DNA of 64,000 bases from Streptomyces sp. HNM0574 (GCF_012726235.1 NZ_JAASAH010000015.1:96452-160451); one strand, 5' to 3'; counted from the first letter of the stretch, positions 1-10,574 are shown. The notes: generated by a model from the letters alone, not told the origin. Made by a program: numbers and translations.

Positions 1-317
1 CCGATGACTCCCTCACCGTGTGCCCGAAGTGCGACGGACGCCTGAAGAAGGTCTTCTCCGCCGTCGGCATCGTCTTCAAGGGCTCCGGCTTCTACCGGAA
101 CGACAGCCGCAACTCGTCCTCCAGCAGCACCCCGGCGGGCAAGAGCAGCGGCTCCGGTTCCGACTCCTCGTCGAGCAGCTCCTCGTCCTCCTCGGACTCG
201 GGCTCCAAGTCCGCCGATTCCGGGGCGGGTTCCTCGTCCGGTTCCGGTTCGGACTCCGGCTCCTCCTCGTCCGGCAAGGGCGAGAGCAAGAGCACCTCGA
301 CGGCCGGCGCCGCCTGA
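1..317 (+). CDS. FmdB-family zinc ribbon protein, 5' truncated
   Basis: The reading frame is open from base 3 and the true start lies left of the window. The visible part reads DDSLTVCPKCDGRLKKVFSAVG, then GIVFKGSGFYRNDSR. The CPKC pair is the second half of a zinc ribbon, and the KVFSAVGIVFKGSGFYRND block is the conserved end of the FmdB family of small regulatory proteins (family knowledge). About 65 residues of almost pure Ser/Gly/Asp/Lys follow, with runs of up to ten serines, as an unstructured tail. Such tails are common on Streptomyces members but vary in length. No catalytic function is known for the family. A methylthioadenosine phosphorylase gene follows after 67 bases on the same strand. 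Confidence 0.85.
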   Translation, partial: DDSLTVCPKCDGRLKKVFSAVGIVFKGSGFYRNDSRNSSSSSTPAGKSSGSGSDSSSSSSSSSSDSGSKSADSGAGSSSGSGSDSGSSSSGKGESKSTSTAGAA

Positions 318-384
318 ACCAGGCGCCCCGAGCGCTGCGCGGACACCCTGACGGGCCGCCCGGAGCGGCCCGTAGGGTGACGCC

Positions 385-1215
385 ATGGCTGAACAGGCAG
401 AGATCGGCGTCATCGGCGGTTCGGGCTTCTACTCGTTCCTCGACGAGGTGACGGAAGTCACCGTCCGGACCCCCTACGGCGACCCCAGCGACTCGCTCTT
501 CTTCGGCGAACTCGCGGGCAGGAAGGTCGCCTTCCTGCCGCGGCACGGCCGCGGGCACCATCTGCCGCCCCACAAGATCAACTACCGCGCCAACCTGTGG
601 GCCCTGCGCGCCGCCGGCGTACGCCAGGTGCTCGCGCCGTGCGCGGTCGGCGGCCTTCAGCCCAAGTACGGCCCGGGCACCCTGCTGATCCCCGACCAGC
701 TCGTCGACCGCACCAAGACGCGGGCCCAGAGCTACTTCGACGGCGAGGCCCGCGCCGACGGCGTCCGCCCCAAGGTCGCCCACGTCGGCTTCGCCGACCC
801 CTACTGCGAATCGGGACGCCGCGCCTCCCTCACCGCGGCCCGCGGCCACGGCTGGGAAGCCGTCGACGGCGGCACCCTGTGCGTCGTCGAGGGCCCCCGC
901 TTCTCCACCCGCGCGGAATCCCGCTGGCACGCCGACCAGGGCTGGTCCGTCGTCGGCATGACCGGCCACCCCGAAGCCGTGCTCGCCCGCGAACTCGGGC
1001 TCTGCTACGCGTCGCTGTGCCTGGTCACCGACCTCGACGCGGGCGCGGAGACCGGCGAGGGCGTCTCGCACGGCGACGTCATGCGCGTCTTCGCGGAGAA
1101 CGTCGGACGGCTGCGGAACGTCCTCTTCGACGCCGTCGGCAACCTCCCCGCCGACCGCGCCTGCGCCTGCGCCGACGCCCTCGACGGCATCGACACGGGC
1201 ATCGACCTGCCCTGA
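385..1215 (+). CDS. mtnP: S-methyl-5'-thioadenosine phosphorylase
   Basis: This 276-residue protein cleaves methylthioadenosine with phosphate to adenine and methylthioribose-1-phosphate, in methionine salvage and polyamine waste recycling. Visible family features are the N-terminal IGVIGGSGFYSF phosphate loop, FLPRHGRGHHLPPHKINYRAN, the base-binding CVVEGPRFSTRAES block, and GMTGHPEAVLARELGLCYASLCLVTD. The length is normal for the family (260-290). GGGTGA lies just before the ATG. The GMTGHPE motif has His where canonical MTAPs read GMT-x-x-PE with other residues, so a preference for a related 6-oxopurine nucleoside cannot be excluded. The protein is cytoplasmic and probably stands alone or follows the FmdB gene. 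Confidence 0.88.
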   Translation: MAEQAEIGVIGGSGFYSFLDEVTEVTVRTPYGDPSDSLFFGELAGRKVAFLPRHGRGHHLPPHKINYRANLWALRAAGVRQVLAPCAVGGLQPKYGPGTLLIPDQLVDRTKTRAQSYFDGEARADGVRPKVAHVGFADPYCESGRRASLTAARGHGWEAVDGGTLCVVEGPRFSTRAESRWHADQGWSVVGMTGHPEAVLARELGLCYASLCLVTDLDAGAETGEGVSHGDVMRVFAENVGRLRNVLFDAVGNLPADRACACADALDGIDTGIDLP

Positions 1216-1264
1216 GCACCGAGGGGCACACGGGCGCGGGGGCTCACCGTCGCGGGTAAGCCCG

Positions 1265-1291
1265 TTGTCCACAACTGCCCGCTCATCCACA
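1265..1291. promoter_or_regulatory. DnaA-box-like sites
   Basis: TTGTCCACA at 1265-1273 is an exact match to the Streptomyces-preferred DnaA box, and the related TCATCCACA lies at 1283-1291 on the same strand, 18 bases on. The first box sits inside the inverted repeat GTTGTCCACAAC. No oriC genes (dnaA, dnaN) are nearby, so this is not the origin. It could be a DnaA titration or regulatory site, or chance. Confidence 0.35.
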
Positions 1292-1496
1292 GATTTCGAC
1301 GCCTCTCGGCGGGCTTCGTCCCTCGCCGTGCACTGTGGGCGCAGCAGGTCCGGCGAGCCCCTCGGGCCTGCTCCCCTACAGCAGGCGGTGATGCGCGGTG
1401 CCCCGGATTCCCAGCGTCCACCACGGCGGTCGCGCGGCCCGGACGGGCCGTGCGGACCGCGGAAGCCCGGCCGCCCGGCTGCGGCACCGCTGCACC

Positions 1497-1982
1497 GTGC
1501 CCGATTTCACACCCGTCAGAGCGGGGCGCGGCCGCCACTCTCCATCGCTCCGCATGCACGGAAAGCGACGAAGAGCGGCGCTCGGCCTGCTCGCCCTCGC
1601 GGCCTCGATGACCGCGCTCAGCACCCAGGCACACCGGAACGACGGGGACCACGCGCCCCCGGCGCCCTCACCAACTGCCCCGACTCGGGGGAAAACTGGC
1701 ACAACAGGCGCAAACCAGCACGTGTCCGTACCTGTCCGCCTCGCGGACCCGGGCGTGGCCCAACTCGTGCACCAAGGCGACCGGGTTGATGTGATTGCCG
1801 ACACACGAGGGAGCGGTCGTGGCCGAGTTGTGGCACGACGTGCCCGAGTGGCCCTTGTGCCCCGCTCCGGCGACACTGTCACGAGCGACGGAGCGCTTGT
1901 CGTGCTCACGGTGCCGCGAGAGACGGCCCCCGCGTTGGCAGCCGCCTCGGCTTCGACGAGGCTGGCGGTGACCCTGTGGTGA
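1497..1982 (+). CDS. SAF-domain (CpaB/RcpC-like) membrane protein
   Basis: One hydrophobic segment (AALGLLALAASMTAL, about residues 24-38 from this start) is followed by a proline- and threonine-rich linker. A C-terminal SAF domain of the Flp pilus assembly CpaB/RcpC type comes next: VSVPVRLADPGVAQLVHQGDRVDVIA, then ALVVLTVPRETAPALAAASAS. The segment order and DxGVAxLV-x-GDRVDV pattern match small Streptomyces SAF proteins. No other pilus gene is nearby, so a pilus role is not supported here. The start is uncertain: GTG 1497 gives the VPDF start usual for the group, ATG 1554 and GTG 1398 are in frame, and none has a good ribosome site. The gene runs in the same direction as mscL, which begins 69 bases downstream. 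Confidence 0.65.
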   Translation: MPDFTPVRAGRGRHSPSLRMHGKRRRAALGLLALAASMTALSTQAHRNDGDHAPPAPSPTAPTRGKTGTTGANQHVSVPVRLADPGVAQLVHQGDRVDVIADTRGSGRGRVVARRARVALVPRSGDTVTSDGALVVLTVPRETAPALAAASASTRLAVTLW

Positions 1983-2051
1983 TCACCCGCTTCGTTCGCG
2001 CCCTGATTCGTGTACGCAGTTGGCTGAGAAAGCTGGGAAAGAGGAAGTTCG

Positions 2052-2585
2052 TTGAGCGAGCAGGCGGCCGCGGAGCCCGAGAAGAAGAGCGTGCTGGCAG
2101 GCTTCAGAGAATTCCTGATGCGCGGCAATGTGGTCGAACTGGCCGTTGCCGTCGTGGTCGGAGCCGCGTTCAGCAAGATCGTGGACGCCGTCGTGTCCGG
2201 AATCATCAACCCGTTGGTGGGTGCGATCGGCACGCAGGACCTGTCCGAGTACAAGTCCTGCCTGACCTCGGTCTGCGGCACCGACCCGAAGACCGGCGAG
2301 ACCATCGGCATCCCGATCAACTGGGGCCCCGTCCTCAGCGCCTCGCTGACCTTCCTGATCACCGCCGCGGTCGTGTACTTCCTCATGATCCTGCCGATGA
2401 ACAAGTACAAGGAGCGCCAGGCCGCCAAGCTGCCCCCGGTCGAGGAGCCGGAGACGGAGCTGCAGGTCCTCTCCGACATCCGCGACGCCCTCATCACCCA
2501 GCGCGACGGCTCCACCGACGCAGCCTCCGCCCTCGCTCAGCCCCGCGACCCGGCGGGTACGGAGAAGGTCAACACGGAGAAGTAG
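2052..2585 (+). CDS. mscL: Large-conductance mechanosensitive channel
   Basis: This 177-residue membrane protein is the pressure-release channel that opens under hypo-osmotic shock. It begins at TTG 2052 behind GAGGAAG. The family signature FREFLMRGNVVELAVAVVVGAAFSKIVDAVVSGIINPLVG forms the amphipathic N-helix and TM1. A periplasmic loop with a Cys pair (about residues 73-78) follows, and then TM2 (LSASLTFLITAAVVYFLMILPM). The C-terminal bundle ELQVLSDIRDAL lines up with the cytoplasmic helix of MscL. Actinobacterial members commonly carry a longer, charged tail, as here. The TTG start fits the conserved N-terminus better than any ATG. Confidence 0.95.
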   Translation: MSEQAAAEPEKKSVLAGFREFLMRGNVVELAVAVVVGAAFSKIVDAVVSGIINPLVGAIGTQDLSEYKSCLTSVCGTDPKTGETIGIPINWGPVLSASLTFLITAAVVYFLMILPMNKYKERQAAKLPPVEEPETELQVLSDIRDALITQRDGSTDAASALAQPRDPAGTEKVNTEK

Positions 2586-2637
2586 CGGTACCGGCCCCGG
2601 GGCCCGCGCGCGAGCGCCTGCGCCCCGGCGGCATCGC

Positions 2638-2868
2638 TCACAGGTGGTGCGGCGGCTTTTCGTCCAGGAAGCGGGCGAGGTCCGCCGCGCCGCTGTTTCC
2701 GCCGCTCGACGACGCGCCCTCGCCCCAGCCCCGGTCGGTGTCGTCCGACGACGGCAGGCTCAGCGGATCGTCGAAGACGAGCGCGGCACCGGGCCTGGGC
2801 GCGTCCGCGTCCTGGCGGGAGTGCCCGTGCTGCGGCTGCTCGTCGGAATGCTGCGGGCTGGAGCTCAT
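2638..2868 (-). CDS. Small conserved Streptomyces protein, function unknown
   Basis: This 76-residue acidic protein rich in Ser, Asp and Gly ends in ADLARFLDEKPPHHL, a C-terminus I recognise from small Streptomyces proteins near mscL and P1-peptidase genes. It has no signal peptide, membrane segment or catalytic motif. The central stretch LSLPSSDDTDRGWGEG also looks conserved. The gene is divergent from the peptidase gene, with 44 bases between the starts, so the two may share a promoter region. It is probably an intrinsically disordered cytoplasmic protein, and no role can be assigned. Confidence 0.7.
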   Translation of the reverse strand: MSSSPQHSDEQPQHGHSRQDADAPRPGAALVFDDPLSLPSSDDTDRGWGEGASSSGGNSGAADLARFLDEKPPHHL

Positions 2869-2912
2869 GCGTCCAGGGTACGGGGACGGCCTGCCCCTGG
2901 TATCCAGGGCGT

Positions 2913-4028
2913 ATGACGACGAGGGACGCGATCACGGACGTCGGCGGGATGCGGGTCGGTCATGCGCAGCGGACCGGCGACGGCTGGCTGACGGGGACGA
3001 CGGTGGTGCTGGCGCCGGCCGGCGGCGCGGTGACGGCGGTCGACGTACGGGGTGGTGGCCCCGGCACCCGCGAGACGGACGCGCTGGACCCGCGGAACGC
3101 GGTGGAGCGCGTCGACGCGATCACGCTGAGTGGTGGCAGTGCGTTCGGACTTGCTGCCGCGACGGGGGTTGCGGAGTGGCTGGAGGAGCAGGGACGTGGT
3201 GTCCCTGTGGGCCCGGACCCGGCGCAGGTGGTTCCTGTCGTTCCTGCGGCCGTCCTCTTCGACCTGGGACGTGGTGGCCGCTGGCGTGCCCGCCCGGATG
3301 CCCCGATGGGCCGGGAGGCCGTCGAGGCGGCTGCCCGTACGGAGCTGGGTGCCGAGGTGCCGCAGGGCTCGGTGGGGGCCGGGACGGGTGCGGTGGCGGG
3401 TGGCCTGAAGGGCGGGATCGGCTCGGCGAGCGCGAAGCTGCCGTCGGGGACGACGGTGGGCGTCATCGCGGCTGTGAACGCGGCGGGGTCGGTTCTCGAC
3501 CCTGGTACGGGCGTGCTCTACGGGGAGTTGTACGGCGCGCTCTCCGGCGCGCGGCCGTCGGAACGGCCCGGTGGTCTTCCGCTTACGCCCGGGGAGGCCG
3601 AACATGCCGCTGCGCAGCGGAGGTTGACGGAGGCGTCGGCGGAGACCGGGAGGCGGACGGCGGGCGTCCTGCGACCACCGTTGAACACCACCCTGGCCGT
3701 GGTGGCGACGGACGCCCGGCTGACCCGCCCCCAGGCGCAGAAACTGGCCGGCACGGCACACGACGGGCTCGCCCGCGCCGTCCGGCCGGTGCACCTGATG
3801 CACGACGGCGACAGCGTCTTCACGATGGCGACGGGCGAACGCCCACTGGCGGAAGGCGAGTTGAACGACCTCCTCACCGCGGGAGCGGACGTCCTGACAC
3901 GAGCCGTGGTGAAGGCCGTACTGGCAACGGAGACCATCGACGGCCCCGGCGGCGTCTTCCCGTCGTACCGCGACTTGTACGGGCTCACCACATCCCCGGA
4001 CGCCTCGCGGGGGTACGGCGACGCCTGA
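2913..4028 (+). CDS. P1-family peptidase (DmpA/L-aminopeptidase type)
   Basis: This 371-residue enzyme belongs to the P1 family of Ntn-type hydrolases, which process themselves by autocleavage and then release N-terminal residues or hydrolyse beta-peptides. Features seen are ITDVGGMRVGHAQ at the start, RETDALDPRNAVERVDAITLSGGSAFGLAAATGV, GSVGAGTGAVAGGLKGGIGSAS, and the cleavage region LNTTLAVVATDARL (about residue 255), where a Thr after Asn is the likely nucleophile. The C-terminal half DGDSVFTMATGE is also typical. No signal peptide is seen, so it is cytoplasmic. The substrate cannot be told from sequence. The ribosome site before ATG 2913 is weak. Confidence 0.85.
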   Translation: MTTRDAITDVGGMRVGHAQRTGDGWLTGTTVVLAPAGGAVTAVDVRGGGPGTRETDALDPRNAVERVDAITLSGGSAFGLAAATGVAEWLEEQGRGVPVGPDPAQVVPVVPAAVLFDLGRGGRWRARPDAPMGREAVEAAARTELGAEVPQGSVGAGTGAVAGGLKGGIGSASAKLPSGTTVGVIAAVNAAGSVLDPGTGVLYGELYGALSGARPSERPGGLPLTPGEAEHAAAQRRLTEASAETGRRTAGVLRPPLNTTLAVVATDARLTRPQAQKLAGTAHDGLARAVRPVHLMHDGDSVFTMATGERPLAEGELNDLLTAGADVLTRAVVKAVLATETIDGPGGVFPSYRDLYGLTTSPDASRGYGDA

Positions 4029-4336
4029 TGGGGGCGGGGGCGGCGTGGCTGGGGGCGTCGCGGTCGCCGCAGCTCCCGGGCCGGCCGCCTGCGCCCCGTG
4101 GCCGTCAGGCGGCGACCCAACGTCCCTCGGTGCGGCCCCGGTTGCCGGAGGTGCACCCGGTGGGGCCGGAGCCCTCTTACGCCCCCACCGATCCTGGCGG
4201 CCCCGTGCGCGAGGGACGCAGCGGGCTTGAGCGTCGTGGGCCGGGGAGGCTCCGGGCCCCGGGCGGGACGCCCGCCCCGGACACCGATCCGCCCCCGCTC
4301 CCGGAACAGCCCCGGGAGCCGGAGGTGCGCCGGGTG
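4029..4336. other. Intergenic region between convergent genes
   Basis: The stretch lies between the ends of the P1 peptidase gene (+) and fruA (-). I see no supported gene. It holds GC-rich inverted repeats such as GGGCGGGACGCCC (4261-4273) that could serve as terminators in either direction. The open frames running through it have no family resemblance or ribosome site. Confidence 0.5.
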
Positions 4337-6577
<2,241 letters not shown>

Positions 6578-6578
6578 C

Positions 6579-7607
6579 TCACGGCTCCGTTGGCGCGGTT
6601 GGGGAGAGGTGGCGGTGGGGGTGGGTGGGCGAGGGGGAGGGGGAAAGGAGAGGAACGCCCAGCGCCTGGTCGTACGGCACCTCGGTGGTCACCGTGACGG
6701 CAGTCCGCCGCAGGTCGTCGGGGGCCGGCATCTGGCTGCCCGGAAGTTGGACGGCGGCCGCTCCGTGCGCGACGGCCGAGACCAGGGCGTCGGGGCCGGC
6801 TCCTCCTGCGGCGAGGAAGCCGGCGAGTGAGGCGTCGCCCGCGCCCACGTCGCTGCGCACCGTGTCGACCGGCGCGGTGGCGAAGTACGTTCCCGTGCCG
6901 TCGACGAGGAGCTGGCCCGTGGCGCCGAGGCTGGCGAGCACGGCTCCGGCGCCTGCCTCGCGTACCTCTTCGGCTGCCTGGACGGCGTCGCCCACGGTGA
7001 CGAGGGGGCGGCCGACCGCGTCGGACAGTTCGTCGGAGTTCGGTTTCACCACGTCGGGGCGCTCGCGGAGAGTGGCGGCGAGCGCCGGCCCGGACGTGTC
7101 CAGCGCGATGCGGACGCCTCCGGCGTGGACGCGGGCCGCGAGTTCGGCGTACCAGTCGGCGGCGAGCCCGCGGGGCAGGCTGCCGCAGCAGGCGATCCAG
7201 CCGGCCTGGGAGGCTGCGGCGCGCTCCTCGACGGTGCGCAGCAGCAGCTCGGCCTCGGATGCCGTGATCTCGGGACCCGCCGCGTTGATCTTGGTGAGGG
7301 TGCCGTCGGGTTCGGCCAGTGACGCGTTGACCCGCGTCGATCCCGCGACCGGCACTCCCGCGACCTCGATCCCGAGCCCTTCGAGGAGCCCCGCGAGAGA
7401 GTCGCCCTCCGGTCCGCCCAGCGGCAGGACGGCGACGGTGCGGTGCCCGGCGCTGGCCACGGCGCGGGAGACGTTCACGCCCTTGCCGCCGGGGTCGATG
7501 CGGTCTGTTCCGGCACGGTTGACGGCGCCCCGGTCGAGCCCGGCGATCTCGTAGGTGCGATCGAGGCTGGGGTTCGGGGTGACGGTGAGGATGGTGCTGA
7601 CGGACAT
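6579..7607 (-). CDS. fruK: 1-phosphofructokinase
   Basis: This 342-residue PfkB/ribokinase-family enzyme phosphorylates fructose-1-phosphate, made by FruA, to fructose-1,6-bisphosphate. The N-terminus ILTVTPNPSLDRTYEI and the GGKGVNVSRAVASAG substrate loop are diagnostic for the LacC/FruK branch. The C-terminal PfkB signature VGAGDASLAGFLAAG carries the catalytic Asp. The segment after the kinase fold is a short Pro/Ser/His-rich tail. ATG 7607 gives the standard MSVSTILTVTPN start. The fruR stop is 5 bases upstream and the fruA start 1 base downstream, indicating one mRNA. Confidence 0.95.
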   Translation of the reverse strand: MSVSTILTVTPNPSLDRTYEIAGLDRGAVNRAGTDRIDPGGKGVNVSRAVASAGHRTVAVLPLGGPEGDSLAGLLEGLGIEVAGVPVAGSTRVNASLAEPDGTLTKINAAGPEITASEAELLLRTVEERAAASQAGWIACCGSLPRGLAADWYAELAARVHAGGVRIALDTSGPALAATLRERPDVVKPNSDELSDAVGRPLVTVGDAVQAAEEVREAGAGAVLASLGATGQLLVDGTGTYFATAPVDTVRSDVGAGDASLAGFLAAGGAGPDALVSAVAHGAAAVQLPGSQMPAPDDLRRTAVTVTTEVPYDQALGVPLLSPSPSPTHPHRHLSPTAPTEP

Positions 7608-7612
7608 GGGGT

Positions 7613-8374
7613 TCACACGCGCCTTACCTGTGTGCCGTGACGTTCGATGGCCCCGGCGTCCTCGGACCTGAGGCCGGTGTCGGTGATGAGCAGGTCGATC
7701 TGGGAGAGGTCGCCGAAGCGGGCGAAGTGTTCCTCCCCGAACTTGCTGGAGTCGGCGAGCAGCACCACCCGGCGGGCGGCCGCGATCAGGGCACGTTTGA
7801 CGGCGGCTTCGGCCAGGTCGGGGGTGGTGAGTCCGGACTCGGGCGAGAAGCCGTTGGTGGCGACGAGGGCGACGTCGGCGTTGATCTCGCCGTAGGTGCG
7901 CAGGGCCCAGGCGTCGACGGCTGCCCGGGTGCGGTGCCGGACGCGGCCGCCGACGACGTGCAGGTCGATGCCGGGGTGGTCGGTCAGCCGCGCGGCCAGG
8001 GGCAGGGCGTGCGTGACGATGGTGAGCGCGCAGTCGACGGGGAGCCCGGCGGCGACACGTGCGGTCGTGGACCCGGCGTCGAGGACGACGCTGCCGTCGG
8101 AGGGCAGCTCGTCGAGGGCCGCGCGGACGATGCGGTCCTTCTCGTCGGTGGCCGAGGCTTCGCGTTCGCTCAGGTCGGGCTCGAAGTCCAGCCGTCCGGC
8201 CGGGATGGCCCCGCCGTGCACGCGACGTACGAGCCCGGAGCGGTCGAGGGCCTTCAGGTCGCGGCGCACGGTCTCGGGGGTGACCTGGAATTCCCCCGCG
8301 AGGGAGGGCACGTCCACCCGTCCGCGTTCGTGGGCGAGGCGCAGGATCTCCTGCTGACGCTCCGGTGCATACAT
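7613..8374 (-). CDS. fruR: DeoR-family repressor of the fructose operon
   Basis: The protein (253 residues from this start) has the DeoR layout. An N-terminal winged helix MYAPERQQEILRLAHERGRVDVPSLAGEFQVTPETVRRDLKALDRSGLVRRVHGGAI is followed by a sugar-phosphate isomerase-like effector domain with ALDELPSDGSVVLDAGSTTARVA and LLADSSKFGEEHFARFG. By family knowledge it binds fructose-1-phosphate or a relative and controls its own operon. ATG 8374 gives the usual MYAPERQQ start. ATG 8395, seven codons earlier, is also possible, and neither has a strong ribosome site. It is the first gene of fruR-fruK-fruA. Confidence 0.9.
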   Translation of the reverse strand: MYAPERQQEILRLAHERGRVDVPSLAGEFQVTPETVRRDLKALDRSGLVRRVHGGAIPAGRLDFEPDLSEREASATDEKDRIVRAALDELPSDGSVVLDAGSTTARVAAGLPVDCALTIVTHALPLAARLTDHPGIDLHVVGGRVRHRTRAAVDAWALRTYGEINADVALVATNGFSPESGLTTPDLAEAAVKRALIAAARRVVLLADSSKFGEEHFARFGDLSQIDLLITDTGLRSEDAGAIERHGTQVRRV

Positions 8375-8517
8375 GTGGGTTCGAGTCCGTTCCATGCCCG
8401 TTCTTGTGGGTTGCTCGCCACAGTAAGGCCATGAGACGGCGAAGTAAACACATCCGGGCAGGGTGGCGGACATGAACAGACACCGGACGCCCGCCCCGAC
8501 CGGCTGCGGACAGAAAA

Positions 8518-8551
8518 GAGCCCCGGCGCTCGGGGGAGGGCGCCGGGGCTC
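8518..8551 (-). terminator. Rho-independent terminator of hrdD
   Basis: A 12-bp perfect stem (GAGCCCCGGCGC at 8518-8529 against 8540-8551) has a 10-base loop. On the minus strand it is followed by TTTTCTG, a real U-tract, about 100 bases past the hrdD stop. The U-tract makes this the most classical intrinsic terminator in the window. Confidence 0.8.
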
Positions 8552-8654
8552 GTCCTTCGGCGGCGGCGCGAGGACTGGCTCGCGCGCGCCACCACGTCTC
8601 GATCGGCTCTGCTGCCGTGATCCGTCGTGGTGTTTGTGCAGTTGTGCCGCCCCG

Positions 8655-9671
8655 TCAGGCCGCGGCGTCGAAGCCCGTGTCGTGGGCCATGCGCTTCAGC
8701 TCGACTAGCGCGTGCTTCTCGATCTGCCGGATCCGCTCCCGCGTCAGGCCGTGCTGCTTGCCGACCTCGGTGAGCGTGCGCTCCTTGCCGTCGAGCATCC
8801 CGTAACGCGCCTTGATGATCGACGCCGTGCGGTTGTCGAGGCGGCCGATGAGGTCGTCCAGTTCCTCGCGGCGCAGCACCGTCAGCACCGACTGCTCCGG
8901 GGAGGCCGCGGAGGTGTCCTCCAGGAGGTCGCCGAACTGCGTCTCGCCCTCGTCGTCCACCGACATGTTGAGGCTCACCGGGTCGCGCGCCCAGTCGAGG
9001 ACGTCGGTGACGCGCTCCGGCGTGGAACCGAGCTCCTTCGCGATCTCCGCCGGCTCCGGCTCGCGGCCGGTCTCCCGGTTGAACTCGCGCTGCACCCGGC
9101 GGATGCGCCCGAGCTCCTCGACGAGGTGCACGGGGAGCCGGATCGTCCGCGACTGGTCGGCGATGGAGCGGGTGATGGCCTGACGGATCCACCACGTCGC
9201 GTACGTCGAGAACTTGAAGCCCTTGCTGTAGTCGAACTTCTCCACCGCACGTACCAGGCCCGCGTTGCCCTCCTGGATCAGGTCGAGCAGCGGCAGCCCG
9301 CTACGCGGGTAGCGGCGCGCCACGGCCACGACGAGCCGGAGGTTGGACCGGATGAAGATGTCCTTCGCCCGCTCCCCCGCCGCGACGATCGCTTCGAGCT
9401 CCTCGCGGTTCGCCGACGCGGAGGGCGATTCCGCGGTCAGGGGTTCCTCGTCACCGTCCAGTATTCGGCGGGCGTAGACGCCCGCCTCGATGTCCAGCGA
9501 GAGGTCGACCTCCTTGGCCGCGTCCAGCAGCGGTGTACGGGCGATCTCGTCCAGATACATGCCGACCAGGTCACGGTCCGCAATTTCGCTGCCTGCGGCG
9601 CGAACACTGCTTGCCGTGTCATTGGCACCGGTAGCGGTGGCCTGACGACGGGCGACGGCACGGGTTGCCAT
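8655..9671 (-). CDS. hrdD: RNA polymerase sigma factor HrdD
   Basis: This 338-residue sigma-70 group 2 factor starts MATRAVARRQ, the start I recall for Streptomyces HrdD. Region 1.2 (DLVGMYLDEIARTPLLDAAKEVDLS), region 2 (NLRLVVAVARRYPRSGLPLLDLIQEGN, then YATWWIRQAITRSIADQSRTIRLP), region 3 and region 4 (LTEVGKQHGLTRERIRQIEKHAL) are all complete. It lacks the long acidic and basic N-terminal part of the essential HrdB. The protein ends DTGFDAAA, also typical of HrdD. A SigR-consensus promoter lies about 80 bases upstream (separate entry). The fruRKA operon next to it matches my memory of the S. coelicolor arrangement. Confidence 0.92.
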   Translation of the reverse strand: MATRAVARRQATATGANDTASSVRAAGSEIADRDLVGMYLDEIARTPLLDAAKEVDLSLDIEAGVYARRILDGDEEPLTAESPSASANREELEAIVAAGERAKDIFIRSNLRLVVAVARRYPRSGLPLLDLIQEGNAGLVRAVEKFDYSKGFKFSTYATWWIRQAITRSIADQSRTIRLPVHLVEELGRIRRVQREFNRETGREPEPAEIAKELGSTPERVTDVLDWARDPVSLNMSVDDEGETQFGDLLEDTSAASPEQSVLTVLRREELDDLIGRLDNRTASIIKARYGMLDGKERTLTEVGKQHGLTRERIRQIEKHALVELKRMAHDTGFDAAA

Positions 9672-9753
9672 GCGTGCTCCCTTGCGTGTGGACTGAAATC
9701 TGGCCGGTGGTGGCTGGTGGGCGCTCGTTCCGAGCACCGCATCCACAGGGGAC

Positions 9754-9779
9754 AACGAGGGGAATCCGGACAGAATTCC
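9754..9779 (-). promoter_or_regulatory. SigR-type promoter of hrdD
   Basis: On the minus strand the sequence reads GGAAT (9779-9775), exactly 18 bases, then GTT (9756-9754). This equals the SigR consensus GGAAT-N18/19-GTT used in the thiol-oxidative stress response (established knowledge). It lies 83-108 bases before the hrdD start codon, and hrdD is known as a SigR target in S. coelicolor. The region is also the upstream region of the divergent acetyltransferase gene. Confidence 0.7.
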
Positions 9780-9842
9780 CAACTCGCGCATCATTTTCCT
9801 GATCATGCAGTACCCTGTGCCGCCACAAGGAGGGGATCTTCC

Positions 9843-10379
9843 ATGGCCGACGGCGCGGAAATACTGGTCAGAGCCGGAAACGAGGGCGATCTCGAAGCCC
9901 TGACGAGCCTCTACAACCACTACGTGCGTGAGACGCCCGTCACCTTCGACATCGAGCCCTTCACCCCGGAGGAGCGACGTCCTTGGCTGCTCTCCTACAG
10001 GGAGGACGGCCCATACCGCCTCTTGGTTGCGGAAGAACGCGAACCGGGCCCCGACGCCCGTGGCCGGATCCTCGGCTACGCGACCAGCAGCAGGTTCAAG
10101 CCGAAGGCCGCGTACGACACATCGGTCGAGGTCACCGTGTACCTCGCCCCGGACGCGGGCGGGCGCGGCATCGGAACACTGCTCTACAAGCGCCTCTTCG
10201 AAGCCCTGGCCGAGGAGGACCTGCACCGCGCGTACGCCGGGATCACCGTCCCCAACGAGGCGTCCGAACGCCTGCACCGCCGTTTCGGCTTCGAGTACGT
10301 CGGCACCTACACGGAGGCCGGCCGGAAGTTCGGACGCTTCCACGACGTGCGGCGCTTCGAGAAGCGTCTGTCTCCGTGA
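9843..10379 (+). CDS. GNAT acetyltransferase, phosphinothricin-acetyltransferase-like
   Basis: This 178-residue GNAT protein begins behind an excellent ribosome site (AAGGAGGGG). It follows the PAT/Bar group closely: IEPFTPEERRPWLLSY, then ILGYATSSRFKPKAAYDTSVEVTVYLAPDAGGRGIGTLLYKRLFEAL with the acetyl-CoA loop GGRGIGT, and GITVPNEASERLHRRFGFEYVGTYTEAGRKFGRFHDV. PAT enzymes acetylate the free amino group of phosphinothricin, methionine sulfoximine or similar amino acids. Chromosomal homologues in Streptomyces mostly serve metabolism or detoxification, not antibiotic self-protection, and no phosphinothricin cluster is here. It is divergent from hrdD, with 171 bases between the starts. Confidence 0.85.
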   Translation: MADGAEILVRAGNEGDLEALTSLYNHYVRETPVTFDIEPFTPEERRPWLLSYREDGPYRLLVAEEREPGPDARGRILGYATSSRFKPKAAYDTSVEVTVYLAPDAGGRGIGTLLYKRLFEALAEEDLHRAYAGITVPNEASERLHRRFGFEYVGTYTEAGRKFGRFHDVRRFEKRLSP

Positions 10380-10574
10380 CCCGCACGGGCGTCAGCGCTC
10401 CCGCCGACTGAGGCATTCCCGGGCACCGGCCGCCCCAGCGCTCCTGTGGACGGCCACTCCGACGCCCGGCGACCGGATGCCACCCTCCGGACATCACGCC
10501 AGAATCGGGCAGAAGCGCGCCCCCGTGGGCGCGATACCGCCTCGTGGCAGCCGATCCGTATGGGAGCGCAGCCG

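Noticed and set aside
9843..10379. Self-resistance gene of a phosphinothricin cluster
   Set aside because: The protein is PAT-like, but no phosphinothricin synthesis genes are nearby; similar acetyltransferases are widespread in Streptomyces.
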